Shown one piece after another: positions 10,467 through 22,904 of a stretch of 64,000 bases of DNA. Below the pieces are notes generated by a model. The model searched no databases. It had not been told where the DNA came from and was given only the letters and a program-made list of their open reading frames with translations. Source of the stretch: Leptasterias polaris (taxonomy: Eukaryota > Echinodermata > Asteroidea > Forcipulatida > Asteriidae); assembly GCA_037783415.1 (NCBI GenBank), contig JAZGTN010000047.1:1302001-1366000 (forward strand). Reading direction: 5' to 3'. Made by a program: the position numbers and the translations under genes. The first letter of the stretch is position 1, and the number at the start of each line of letters is the position of its first letter.

Positions 10467-11822
10467 AAGGGTAGGTTCAGACATGGGGTTAAATTAATCC
10501 TTAAACCGAGCACCATGGGTGTCCACAAGATAAACCTGACTTAATCCAAACTGGGCTTGCATTCACACATAAGTTTATTCTTGTCCAGTGGACTAAACTG
10601 ACCCACGAGGTTGATTACTGGGTCATGCATCGTCGACCCTTACCAACTGCTAGTTCCGGTTCACACATTGCGCACTTTGCATCTTTTTTTTTACAACGCT
10701 AGTTGCTATGCTGACAACAACAAATGGCGCCTGTAATTAATGAGAACTTGCTCGATCGAACTGCTTTTGGTTTTTCATTTTTTACTGGCGTCTGTTCGGA
10801 GCTTTTCCAGCGAAGGAGAATACCGGGGATGTGAAGGGAAGGCAGCGGTAGGGCAAATAATTTTCCGCGATTGCGGAAAACGGACGGAATTCGCAGAATC
10901 TTCAGTATTATAAGGAGCGGACAAAAATCATCACATTCAAAGCACGTTTTTTCACCCAAATTACATTTTCTCCCTCCCTTTAATCAACAACCATACTCAA
11001 ACCAGCTTACCCCTGCTCTATATGTACACACACATTGATTGTCCACTCATAAAGGTCTCAAATCAACTGTAAACTTTCAACATTTTGTCGCCAAAGCGAA
11101 AACAAGATGGCTGACCACATGTTTCTGCGTGATGTGCATTTTTTGATACGGCAACGGCTGTTACGTGTTTCTAACTTGTTTTTGTTGCACCGATCATATC
11201 AGTGCAGTAATTTGTTTTTAGAAATTGCCAACTCCGGAACTGAATCGGCCGTTGACAACGGAGTTTGATGTGTGTCTGAAACGGAATTCATGGGTTTTTA
11301 AAAACAAAATTGCACTTTCCTTAAACGGAAAATCATTGGTGCTGCAGCGGAGAAACGCAAGAGTAGAATTTGTTCGTCTCCGTGCAGAGGAACGCTGTGG
11401 TCGATGGCGATTTTGGCAATACTTATGGAAGTTAGGTGAAGGACGGTATAGTAGTCAACGCGTTGGCAGTAACAGCCATCGAACCACACACACACGTGCG
11501 CATGCATGCGATTGATAAACATTAGGATGACGTCACCTTTTTGCCGCGGCCGGTCGGGGTCACACAGAGTAAAATAGACCGGAAGTGGCAGGTCAGTTGC
11601 GTTCCAACGATAGTTTATTGGGCCTCGCAGCGGGAGGTAGGTTGTAAAACCTGGGCTAAACTGCGCTAGTCCACGTTTTTTTCCGGTCTAGAGTAGCCCA
11701 CTTCTGTGGGTCAAATTGACCCTCGCGGACTAGTTTAAACCAAATTTTTGCGTTCCAACGGAGGGTTATTCTAACACTTTTGGATTAAGGGTTAGTTTAA
11801 CTCCACGTCTGAACGTACCCTA
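10467..11822. mobile_element. 1.36-kb TIR transposon (GGGTA.GTTCAGAC ends)
   Basis: Left AAGGGTAGGTTCAGACATGG and right CGTCTGAACGTACCCT are inverted. Similarity continues about 180 bases inward, for example GTGGACTAAACTGACCCAC against GTGGGTCAAATTGACC. Part of the interior (about 10845-11105) recurs at about 26540-27045. The 97- and 86-codon frames inside show no known transposase motif. Confidence 0.7.
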
Positions 11823-12029
11823 AAGGGGATGCATGTTGTCATGATCAAAGCAGGCCTGTGGCTGTACATAGAATCATGAACTATCACCCAGCCACTGCAT
11901 GCGCGCTACCTCCCTCTGCATCAAATCTATGGAGAGGCTAGCGCGCATGTGCAGTAACTGAGTGAGAATTCGTAATTCCATAAACAGCCGCATGCCTGCC
12001 CAGATCATGACGACACTGCCCCTTTAAGG
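11822..12029. mobile_element. Hairpin MITE, nearly perfect palindrome of ~100-bp arms
   Basis: CTAAAGGGG at the left pairs with CCCCTTTAA at the right. Arms run inward through GTCATGATC, GCAGGC, ATGCGCGCTA and meet near CATCAAATCTATGG. TTAA-like ends suggest kinship with the Kolobok-like MITEs. Confidence 0.75.
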
Positions 12030-12904
12030 TACCATCAAAACTATCAAAGTGCAATTTTTTCTTATGACAAAACACCAATCAGTTTCCAGGCTTTGATACC
12101 TCATCCTTATAAGGACAAGGCAGTTTTTCCCTTAGGCCTAACAAAAAATTGTTATGTTTGCGTAATGGGCGTTAAAAAAAAGTATAGGCAGGTTGGTTTA
12201 AAAAAAAAATTACAGTCTACATGTAGGTATAGGATAGGACATTTCAGCAATATTAACCTTTCAGCGTTTAAATGGCCTAGATTTTGTGGAAATCTTTCTC
12301 ATTATCTAAACTCTTGTTGCAGACTGGTTGAACCATAAGAATGAGACTATACATGCACCATGGAGGTAGAATCGTCTCCATAAATGTTCTAAATTATCAT
12401 CCTGCGGCGATCTTCTGCATGTTGTGCAAAACATTGTGAACTCCAAAGTCCCATGGATGCTATTGCCATACAATTGAAGAGAAGCAGTTAGAAATTGTTT
12501 TAAACGTATTTATAACTGATTTTTACAGACATTTTTTGTGCAAGACATTGTTGTTCATTACTTTAAAGACACAAACACAAGACTGTTCATGATCCGGGGG
12601 AAAATGATGAATGACTTCCAATCTGGAAAATTACTTTTTAGAAACTTTATACTAGCTAGCGTTTTGGGGAAATATTTTCATCTGGAATTCCAATACCAGG
12701 GGTAAGAATCAATCCAGATAAAATGCCTGTAACTTGGATTAGAATCCGAGGTATTTTTAAACATAGGCCTAGAGCAAGGGTTGAAATAAGGGTATTTCAA
12801 GCTTTCTTGTGATAACCCATGGGGTTACAGATTCAAAGGAGGGACTGTGTATGCTGAAGAAGGAGATCAAATTGCAGGATTTATTTTTATCTGAGCCTTT
12901 TGTA

Positions 12905-12922
12905 CCCCCCCCCCCCCCCCCC
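12905..12922 (+). repeat. Poly-C tract
   Basis: About 18 C in a row; a similar C run is at 8760-8775 and a G run at 17076-17092. Length may be an assembly-sensitive estimate. Confidence 0.85.
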
Positions 12923-13019
12923 AGACATTAAAATAAAGTCTGACATTTCTCATCCCTGCACACTGCAACTTGTGAAAAAACAGTCACACATGTCAGTATT
13001 GTGTTTTAAGTCCAAGTGT

Positions 13020-13355
13020 AACGCATAAATTGTTGAGCCCTAGTTTGGGGAAACTGTTCCAATTTTATTTGTCACAATTTTTCATCATGTGATAATTGAA
13101 AACTACACAACTGGAATGCATTTACTCTTCCTAAATTCATGATAAAAAACATCTTTTATGTTTCTAGTGTTTATAAGTTGTTAAGTATACTTGTGTACAA
13201 AGTCCTCGTACAGCACAAAAATTGTTGGAAAAAGGTCCCAATTTTATTTGACAACATTTTCATCGCCTGATATATCTGGAATGAAATTACTCATTCCAAA
13301 ACCATAATAAAACACATCTTTAATATTCCTAGTGTTTATAAGTTGTTAATACACA
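13020..13355 (+). repeat. Diverged tandem duplication, ~160-190 bp unit
   Basis: CCAATTTTATTTG, ACATCTTT and TAGTGTTTATAAGTTGTTAA occur in order twice (13069-13185 and 13239-13349). Confidence 0.75.
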
Positions 13356-14165
13356 AGAGGTGAGAGATATTTTCCAGTTCTACCAGGTGCCTCCTGTGGG
13401 ATTGTCCCATGGCCGCCTGTTTTCATCCTCAGTTAGTGAGCAGCTGACTAGCCATGCACAGCCGCTCTTATGAATTTAACAGGGAATGCCAGAATCTCTA
13501 AGGAGATGGAAATCTCGTCTGGAACGTTGACAGATGGTTGTATTGTCATGGATTGCTTCAAGCAAGACATGGATCAAGTATGGGTTTGTTATTCAAAGCA
13601 TGTAGTGCTTCAAAAATATTTCTGGCTCTCTGTGTGAGCACAGCAGCGAGCAACCATTATTACGAATGGATTGCAATTCAATATACACAATAGTTTCCAA
13701 CCTTTCTGTTAATTGAAGAACATACATGTGACATAAAGCAATTTGAGTTTCTTTTATTTGCAGGCATGCAACTTCTCAAACTGTACATGTGGTTGGTGTG
13801 CAATTGAAAATAAATAACCACAATACACCATTCAAACCCATTTTGCAATAGGCAGAAATTTAAATTTGCAGTCATGTAAATTATCTAACGATCAGTTGAT
13901 TTCCTATGTTTTTTTAAATATTTGTTTGCCATAAAAACTAAAAACATGTAAATTGTTTGTATCCCTGGTTGTTTCTTCATGTCCAAATAATTGATTATTG
14001 ATCCAACATTTTGTAATTTAAAATTTTACTTTCATTTTAAACATTTAAAAAAAAAAATTTGTATTCTGCTGAGTGAGGTCATTTTTTGTGGAGCTACATG
14101 TATTTTATGGGGAACTGAAAGTTGCTAAAACATGTAACATGAAAGATTAGGCTTTCATAGCAACT

Positions 14166-15140
14166 GACTGTTTCTAAACACTTTCTTGATAAGCAGGAAA
14201 ACACTTTACTGCTTAGCGTCTTACTGGAATTTGACCATGATGTACATTTAGCTGTTCCCAAACACTTTCTTGATAAGCAGGAAAACACTTTACTGCTTAG
14301 CGTCTTACTGGAATTTGACCATGATGTAGCTGTTCCCAAACACTTTCTTGATAAGCAGGAAAACACTTTACTGCTTAGGGTCTTTCTGGAATTTGACCAT
14401 GATGTAACCATGGAGCTATAAAAAAGAGCTCCATGATGTATACATGTAACTGTTCCCAAACACTTTCTTAATAAGCAGGAAAACACTTTACTGCTTAGCG
14501 TCTTACTGGAATTAGACTATGATGTAGCTGTTGTTCCCAAACCCTTTCTTCTTTCTTAATAAGCAGGAAAATACTTTACTGCTTAGCGTCTTACTGGAAT
14601 TTGACCATGATGTAACCATGGAGCTATAAAAAAGAGCTCCATGATGTATACATGTAACTGTTCCCAAACACTTTCTTAATAAGCAGGAAAACACTTTACT
14701 GCTTAGCGTCTTACTGGAATTAGACTATGATGTAGCTGTTGTTCCCAAACCCTTTCTTCTTTCTTAATAAGCAGGAAAATACTTTACTGCTTAGCGTCTT
14801 ACTGGAATTTGACCATGATGTAACCATGGAGCTATAAAAAAGAGCTCCATGATGTATACATGTAACTGTTCCCAAACACTTTCTTAATAAGCAGGAAAAC
14901 ACTTTACTGCTTAGCGTCTTACTGGAATTAGACTATGATGTAGCTGTTGTTCCCAAACCCTTTCTTCTTTCTTAATAAGCAGGAAAATACTTTACTGCTT
15001 AGCGTCTTACTGGAATTTGACCATGATGTAACCATGGAGCTATAAAAAAGAGCTCCATGATGTACATACATGTAACTGTTCCCAAACACTTTCTTAATAA
15101 GCAGGAAAACACTTTACTGCTTAGCATCTTACTGGAGCTG
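14166..15140 (-). repeat. Satellite-like array with 208-bp higher-order unit
   Basis: A base unit of about 78 bases (GTTCCCAAACACTTTCTT ... AAACACTTTACTGCTTAGCG) occurs about nine times. From about 14445 three almost identical 208-bp higher-order units follow one another, each with an extra hairpin GGAGCTATAAAAAAGAGCTCC-like insert and a TTCTTTCTTAATAAG variant. Repeated short frames here are a by-product. Confidence 0.9.
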
Positions 15141-15822
15141 ACCCCCTGGGAATTTAATTGGAAAGTCTCTGCACTTATAAACAGAAAGCAATATGTTGAC
15201 TTGCATTGTTCATGTTTAATAATATGAAAGCCGCATCCCGTTACATCTAAATGGACTGGGTTAATGAGCACGTCGGCTCGTCAATGCTTGAATTATTAAA
15301 GGGTTGCTGTAAGATTGCTTCCCATGCTGGATAACGAGTCGGACTGTCGAAAAAAAAAAAGCATCAGTCAGAATCATGGCGCCATTGTGAAAAGTGGTCC
15401 GATATCGTGGAGTATGTCGTTGATCAGAGGGCCATCAAAACGATTGCCGGCAATTTTTTCTGAATCATATTTTTGAACCCATTCTTATGAATGTAACCAA
15501 GTCTGAAATCACTAGACTGACTTTGAAATTTAGTATTTAAAAAGTAAACATGATTCACTCCATTTAGAAATCAAAACAGTCGATGAAGTTTACCGGGAAA
15601 GAGAAAAATGCTTTCATCAAAACAAGTGGCAGTTCATTTCCTTAACTTTCAATTCATTTATTCAGGAGGTTTCTCTGCGAGTATTCAAACAAAATCTAAA
15701 GCATCAAAACTCTTTCACACAAAATATGAGCAAGATGTCACTAAAGTGACTTCAGCTGAAGGCACTTTGCTAACACAGAGTTCTCACAAAGCACACAAAA
15801 TTACACGGTCATTGATTAACTG

Positions 15823-16196
15823 CAGGGCTCGAATTTGGGGAGAAAATCCACAAGACTACAGGGCTTGTAGCTCAAAATCTTTACTGGACCAGACATTTTT
15901 TTACAAGACCAGATTCAAAATGTGAAAGAAAAAAAAAACTTGCTGCCACAGTTTAACATGCATTTGACTGCTTTTATATGAACCCGAACTGAGACAAGTA
16001 AGAGAAGAGTATACTTGATTACTCATAGAATTGAATGATAATTTGTCAGACCCAAAGTCAACACTTGAACATAATGTGTTTCTGTTATTCAATTGAAAAA
16101 CACAAGACCATCGGACTTGTTAGGTCATAAGTTTACTGGCCCAACACTAAAATTACTGGCCTCGGGCCTGTGGTCCAGTGTAAAATTCGAGCCCTG
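15823..16196 (+). mobile_element. hAT-like element, CAGGGCTCG family
   Basis: Termini CAGGGCTCGAATTTGGGG and AAAATTCGAGCCCTG. AACTG at 15818-15822 and 16197-16201 is a perfect 5-bp target duplication. No transposase. Confidence 0.9.
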
Positions 16197-16247
16197 AACT
16201 GGGTATTTTTTTTGACGATTGCAAAATAATTGTTATGATTGTCGATT

Positions 16248-16345
16248 GTCAATAGCTAAGTTGGTAGAGTGCCAACATGTCAATCCGGAGGTCGCGGGTT
16301 CAAATCCTGCTCTTTTCGTGTTTTCTTTGTTCACCCAAAATTGAT
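16248..16345 (+). mobile_element. tRNA-derived SINE, family 2
   Basis: A-box-like TAGCTAAGTTGGTAGAG, B-box GGGTTCAAATCC, then TCTTTGTTCACCCAAAATTG as in the copy at 1293. The acceptor stem is not intact, so this is not a functional tRNA gene. Confidence 0.6.
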
Positions 16346-17162
16346 TGTGAATTTCCTTCAAATATGCAAACAAATTGTGCGTGTGAACAATTTTGTTATT
16401 GAAACTTCAGACTTAAATACAATACAAATATTTATAGAGCGCTCTTACTCATCGAACTAGATGGTTTCACAGCGCTGAACAGAGTCCAGAAAAAATAACA
16501 AAGCAATACAGTTAAATGTTGGTCATTGTTCGAAGAGCTGTCTTAAAAGTATCCAAGGAAGGGGAGCAGCGGAAGAACTGTGGAAGCCCACTTAAAAAAA
16601 CACAATGTGTAACAATGCACACATGGAACGATTTAGTCCAGCCATTTTGCATCTATGCAAAGACTGAACTTGTTTTGTGCACAATGAGGTGGTAATATTG
16701 AGTAGCAAATCAGTGACTTTTGAGCAGCAACTGATCATTTTGTTTAGCATTTTGCGACGCTATACAAGGGAAATCATTCACTGGCACACCAATAGATTTC
16801 CTTTCGATAAACCAAAATCTGTTTAGCAAAATTGCTTAGCAAGTTTTAACGCTTAGCAGCTTTGCCTCTAAAGTAATGGCCAGCAGCAGCAGGTGAAACA
16901 CCACACCAGGAGATGATGTAAGCATTGTATATTTGCACAGCATCTCAGCGAGTTGACCCCCCTTGGCTATATTAATATCATGCTGCACGACTGCTTCATT
17001 TTACACGCTGCATCGCTCATACTCTCACTAGGGGTATAATTCATCGTGTCACACGAAATAAATTGCTGTTTCTGGGGGGGGGGGGGGGGGGGAAGGGGGG
17101 AGGGTGGTGGATGGATATTAAAGATGCCTCAGCAACTAGCATTTTTTTCCACCTGAATTAGT

Positions 17163-17555
17163 ACAACCCATTGTAGCTGATTAATGTATTTGGTTGTGGC
17201 CCTCTGAAAAAAACTATTCTCCCATGTTGTTTGTTTGTTTTTTCATAAAGTATAGTTGCAATGAAAATACAGTATACTTCAAGATAATATTTAGTCAAAT
17301 CCATTGTATCTGATTGTTGTATTGGTTGTGGCCCTCTGAAAAAAACCTATTCTCACACGTTGTTTGTTTCTATTTTTGTTTGTTTTTCATAAAGTATAAT
17401 TGAAATGAAAATACAGTAAACTTCAAGAAGTGATTTAGTAAAACCCATTGTACATGTACATGATTGTTATATTGGTTGTGGCCCTCTGATAAAAACCGGT
17501 TTTCAAATATTGTTTTTTGTTATTCATATAATTGCAATGAACAAATTACAGTCCG
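17163..17555 (+). repeat. Tandem triplication, 130-145-bp unit
   Basis: TTGGTTGTGGCCCTCTGA occurs three times (near 17190, 17322, 17474), each with a preceding CCCATTGTA-like start and a following T-rich part and CATAAAGTATA segment. Confidence 0.85.
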
Positions 17556-17839
17556 CTATGATTGGGGGAAGGCAACTTGAGCAGCAATCCCGGTGAGAAT
17601 ATGAAATTTGTCACTGGGCCTAGTTTTCACAGGTGACTTTTCTTCAAACAACAGAACACTTAAAGTTAACAGATCTATAATTACACAAGCAATGGGGGCC
17701 TTGGCCTTTATTAACCTGGTCTTGGCCTTGGTACCCCCTTCAGAAGTTTCCCAAAGACTCTAAAATTTTCCAATGGAAGTGCCCTTTGCAAAATGAAAAC
17801 GGCCTTGCCCTCTCAAAGATGAAATTCCAGGCCAGCATT

Positions 17840-18192
17840 AGGCCAAGTAAAAAAAAATACCAGTTGATCGTCCCCGCCCGCATCCTTTTTTGAGGGCGCA
17901 TCCTTTTTTTTTCTTCTCGATTAAAAAAAAAAAAAAAAAAAAAGTTTGTATTTTTAATCCACCCTTGACATATATTAAAATTTTTGATGTAAACTTACCC
18001 CATGCAACAAATAGATATAAAGAAAGTTTGCGGTGATTTCAAACTGAAGAATTGGTGGCCTGTTTGAATTGAAATACTTGGCGGCCATCTTGGGAAAAAA
18101 ATAATAAATACAAAATAAAAAGGCCCTCCTCATCCTCCTCTTTTTGGAAAAATCAGGACGATCAACTGGTATTTTTTTTTTATTTGGCCTTA
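17840..18192. mobile_element. MITE, GGCCAAGT family
   Basis: TAGGCCAAGTAAA at the left, TATTTGGCCTTA at the right, with ACCAGTTGATCGTCC against GACGATCAACTGGT inside. Copies at 28800-29120 and 40260-40600. Confidence 0.85.
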
Positions 18193-18614
18193 AACAATTT
18201 CTATCAAAAAATTAACCCTTACACAGGAGGCAACTGCCTTATGTGTGGTCTAATTGCCTACCCCACACCATAGAGAAAGGACCACACCAACATGGTCAGA
18301 TTTCAGATAGGCCTATGATTGGATGGAATGCCTGACCCTGTGAATGATCACCGTTATTTCTTCTGAATCCTACACTTTGTCAACTGGATTTGGGACTTGG
18401 ATTTGAGAAGGATTTGGGACTATTTCAGGGATAAAGAGTGAAAGTATTTTTGTAATTTGTATAGTGGAATCCCCTAAGTACAGAGTCTAGTTTTGAAGTT
18501 TTGTTTTCTTCCAGCCTTGAAACCTTGTTGAGACACCTACATGTACATAGTATGTACATGTACTGTACAGGTACTGTACATGTAGTGCATGACTTCATGT
18601 ATTATACTCTGCTC

Positions 18615-18694
18615 ATGTACATGTACATGTACATGTACATGTACATGTACATGTACATGTACATGTACATGTACATGTACATGTACATGTACAT
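18615..18694 (+). repeat. (ACATGT)n microsatellite
   Basis: About 13 perfect hexamers. The unit is its own reverse complement, so the whole tract can form a hairpin. The Met-Tyr repeat frame over it is not a gene. Single ACATGTAC units are scattered through the window. Confidence 0.95.
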
Positions 18695-19415
18695 AGGCAT
18701 GTACACATCATGCACTGAGGATATTATTACAGCTCCACATATGCAAGTCAGTGCTGCTATGGCAACCTGTTGTTTCTATGGCGATTGCCAGTATGCCCGC
18801 ATTTACAGGGACACACCTTTTGAATAGAAGTGAAACTTGAGCATTCTATAAAAAAGACCCGTCCTGCCCTTAACACATTTCTGATTGTGCAATTTAACGC
18901 ACTTAAAAAACAAACTACTTTCACGTCCTTGCTCTATACTTTCACGTCCTTGCTTTATGCTTTCACTAACTAATGGAATTATTACATTCGAAGCAGAGTC
19001 ACCAAGTGTGGTATAAATATAACACAGGATGTGTGCCAATGACACAAATTTAGCACGAACCTAACCTTTCTGGTTATTTTTTAATGTCCTTTTGATGGCT
19101 TATTGTAGAGTTCTGATACTCAATTCCTGGAAGGTTTTCAGTTTGTTGTTCATCATATGAAATTACCATCCTAGGAGGTCGGTTACACTCTGGTCTCATA
19201 TTATGCATCCGAAAATAAAACAAGTTTGGCCAATTTCCACCATCTTCAGACCGGAAATGACCAGTAAGTGGGGAAACTCAGAAGAATGCTCCTCAAAAGC
19301 ACGATCAACCCCTAGAGTATTTTCTGATTCCTAAACCTAACCCTAACTCAACCCAAGGTTTTTGTCGGAACATAGGGCTGTCAGAACATAGAGCAGTCAC
19401 CGAGAGGCGACACCT

Positions 19416-19757
19416 ACCACATAACCATTGTTTACTAACAGAGCTACCTTGTACGTTCCAGGGCCTTCCAGGCAGGCAAGATACTATACTGGTCTTTCGG
19501 GGAATTTTACAAATTGTGTTATAACTTCCGCATAAATTCAAGAGTTGGAAAAATAATAGCTGTTATTAATTATATACAAGTCTAAAGATGTGTGCCCCCT
19601 TTCTTCATATGAAAAGTTTGTAAAAAACAATCAGACGGTGCAATCTCCGTAAGTTTTTAAGTTTGTTTTCCGTTGACCTGTTTACAAATTGTGCCTGCGG
19701 GAAGTCCAGGCTCTGTGGCTCTTTTGTAAACATATGAAGTCACAGGTTACATGGTCT
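19416..19757 (+). mobile_element. MITE, TATAGACCATGT family, diverged
   Basis: Shares GGAAGTCCAGGCTCTGTGGC, TCTTTTGTAAACAT and GCAAGATACTA with the 2025 and 30863 copies; the right end is ACATGGTCTATT. Confidence 0.7.
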
Positions 19758-20035
19758 ATTGAGCAGTTTTATACAAACTTTGAAACAACCCAGGTTTTAC
19801 TATCATATCATGAATAAAACAAGCAATTTGGTGTAGCAGATCATTATTTCAAAATCAACAGCACGTTTGGAATGTTTTCACATAATTCCAATGTCGATAA
19901 ATTGGAGCAATACAGACATGAGAAATGTCAAATATAAAATAAAAAAATGTTAGCTTTTGTGAAAAGAGTCTGTTAGTGTCCGAACATCAGGCCACTAACT
20001 ATTTTTTTCCATTCATACAATCATGTAATTTTGCA

Positions 20036-20412
20036 TTAAAAGGCACTGAACACGTTTGGTAATTGTCAAAGACCAGTATTCTCACTTGGTGTATCCCAAC
20101 ATATGCATAAAATAACAAACCTGTTAAAATCTGGGCTCAATTGGTTATTGAAGTTGCAAGAAAATGATGAAAGAAAAAACACCCTTGTTGTACAAATTAG
20201 TGTGCTTTCAGATAGGAATAAAAGGCTTCTGGCCAGAAGTCTTTTATTATTTTAGTGAGAAATTACCTCTTTCTCAAAAACTACGTTACTTCAGAGGGAG
20301 TCGTTTCTCACAATGTTTTATACTATCAACAGCTCTCCGTTGCTCGTTACCAAGTAAGTTTTTATGCTAATATATATTTTGAGTAATTACCAAACGTGTA
20401 CAGTGCCTTTAA
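20036..20412 (+). mobile_element. TTAA-flanked MITE
   Basis: TTAAAAGGCACTGAACACG and ACAGTGCCTTTAA ends, with GTTTGGTAATTGTC near the left and ATTACCAAACGTG near the right. Confidence 0.8.
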
Positions 20413-22280
20413 GTAAATGTAAGCAGTCTATTACAGCAAACTCCTTTCAAAATCCAACTTATTTTGTACTCATCGTTTCCAAATATGTGTTTAACGGAAT
20501 GTTATAAAATCTCTACCCGTCTTCTCTACATCAGAATTGATCAATTATTCAAATCACCTGCCATGATGAGTCACTGACCTCTTCGACGTGACCTCATTTG
20601 AATATCAGACCTTGCGCTACGGACCGCGTACGTTGGCTGGCATTGATCGGGAAAACGGCATGCGTCATTGTGTTTGCTTTACAGAATAGTCAAGAAAGGT
20701 TAACGTTGTAATGGGAGGGACCTGAGTGAGCCACTGCGTGGTGGATTAAGGTTGTTCTTTGTTGTTGGCAATAAAATTAACGTGCTCGGTCAACTGATAC
20801 TTTAGGTGACGTGTTTCCTACTATGTATTGTGTGTGTGTGTATTGTGGTGTACATTATTTACAACATTGTAGTTGGACAAACAAAATTGTATTGTAGGCC
20901 TTCCCTTTCCATTGTCCAATATTAACACTATAATTATAGTATTATACATCGCAGTTGGACAACAAAATACACATCAGTGAGTGACTTCTCTTGTACAGCA
21001 ATGCAAAATTCTACTCAAAATATATCAGTTGTACTAAAAAAAAAAATCATTTAACAATTTAAATTATCATTTAAATATTAAAAATTTACTCAGTCAGTTT
21101 CTAGTGTGGTTTATTATTTATTTATTTAAGAACAGATTGAATCTTAGATTTAAGGACAGTCCTGTGCCAAACCTCATTTATAATTTTAACACTTAGTTAA
21201 TTCCTTTTATCTTTATTCCAACAATACATAGATTTTGCAACTTATTGTTTCTCTACTGCAGATTTTATTAACTCATTGCGCAATTTTTAACTGAGTCCTG
21301 GACCTGATTTCATAGAGCTGCTTAAGCACCAAGAGTAGCTAAAGACAAAACAATTAAGCCTACCAGAAAAAGGTTACCAGCTTAAACACCATGATGTCAA
21401 ATGTATCTTCTGTGACTGCTGGTGTCCTGCATTTTGTTTTTCCAAGCAGCAAACTAAAAGCAGTTTATTCCCATGCACTGCACAGTGCACATTTACACAG
21501 TACATTTAGGTGGCCAATGTACATGTGATACACGGACAGGTCTGCAACAGATTTGTTTCATCAAATTGTAATATAATCTCAGATTATATCATCCTAATGA
21601 TTTGCAGTAGTGAAACAAAACACAATTAAAATATCCTCTGTAAAAAAACACACAATATATTACCAAACAAAAAACATTGACAATAAATGACAGATTGCAA
21701 GTTTGTAAACATGATACGTGTACATTGTCGTACACTAACAGATGTGCCCCAAGTACTTAAACCAGTATTCCAGTTATGCATGCAAATCAATAAAACATCC
21801 TTTCCTGTTTGGTTATGGATCGCACTGTAACAAAACGCCCAAGTTTCATTCAGCAGTTTCCCAGAAAATAGATTCAGTGATGTCAGACAATTATGAAACC
21901 GATAAATATGTAAATTAAGTTACACTTCTACATGTATTGACCCCTTGCACCATTGTCACAAGTGTTACTGTCTGCCACGGACGCCATTTTTTGAGTCAAT
22001 GGTAAGCGTGTAAACGCAACGCCACCTAAACTGTACACTGTATAAAACATGGTGTACTGTCATTGACTCAGAAAGATGATGAAGCATGCATACAGACATT
22101 ATTGGTTGGCAAACGCCATAGAGATGTGCACTAAGCAAACGCACACACGTGCCTGCGTCACGCCACCATCAGCCCCATACAAATTTAAAAGGCGCGACGT
22201 TCAATTTGCCAACCAAAGTGTTAGTGGCACGTGCGCGCGCACGCGCGATTTGTAATTCACATATTTCATGGGAAGGGTCT
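20413..22280. other. Mostly single-copy sequence within this window; candidate regulatory stretch at 20520-20760
   Basis: No gene seen. The 20520-20760 part has higher GC, a TGAGTCA AP-1-type core at 20567 and a GACGTGACCTCA CRE/nuclear-receptor-like site at 20585. A diverged GGGCC-type foldback remnant is at about 21299-21420. The rest is AT-rich. Confidence 0.3.
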
Positions 22281-22287
22281 ATTAGCT

Positions 22288-22904
22288 TTATAGACCGTAT
22301 CGAATATGACGTTACCTTTCAAATGCCCCACAACATGGCGTCTGTGAGCGTGGATGAGTAGGTAACCACATTCAAACCGGGGACCTATAACAAAAGAGGA
22401 CAATAGGTCCACGGTTGCTATCACAAAGGAAAGCTTTGTGGTCCACGGTTGCTATCACAAAGAGTTGAACAAAGGAGGGTCCACGATTGCAGGCTGTTAC
22501 ACACTTGGGTGTGTGTGCGTGTGCGTGTGCCATAGAAATCAAACCAGGAACGCAGAGTGCATGAAAGCGGCCATATCATAGGACAGGCCGTATGCGCGTC
22601 TAAACGCGTCTTAGCGTTCCTGGTTTGATTTCTATGGCACACGCACACGCACACGCTCACAGACGCCATGTTGTAGGTATTATTGAAAGGTAACGTCATA
22701 TTCGATACGGTCTATGGGGGAGAAGAAAAAAATGACAAACACACACACACACAAGTGTGTAACAGCCTGCAATCGTGGACCCTCCTTTGTTCAACTCTTT
22801 GTGATAGCAACCGTGGACCACAATGCTTTCCTTTGTGATAGCAACCGTGGACCTATTGTCCTCTTTTGTTATAGGTCCCCGGTTTGAATGTGGTTACCTA
22901 CTCA
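22288..22904. mobile_element. Compound palindrome: three inverted pairs interleaved
   Basis: Pair A: 22288-22350 with 22652-22718 (TAGACCGTATCGAATATGAC). Pair B: 22355-22546 with about 22750-22904 (GGTCCACGGTTGCTATCAC). Pair C: about 22519-22552 with 22613-22650 (ATAGAAATCAAACCAGGAAC). GT/CA runs sit at the joints. Confidence 0.85.

Noticed and set aside
14094..15271. Repeated 60-130-codon minus-strand frames
   Set aside because: They follow the 78/208-bp satellite period and share its repeats; there is no start context or splice evidence.
15608..15925. 105-codon frame ending in the hAT-like element
   Set aside because: Its C-terminal third is translated transposon terminus, and the same peptide recurs at 47.7 kb.
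18501..18827. Open frame with a long Met-Tyr repeat
   Set aside because: It is a translation of the (ACATGT)n microsatellite.
19330..19345. CCTAACCCTAA as an interstitial telomere repeat
   Set aside because: Only about two units are present, within the range expected by chance in 64 kb.
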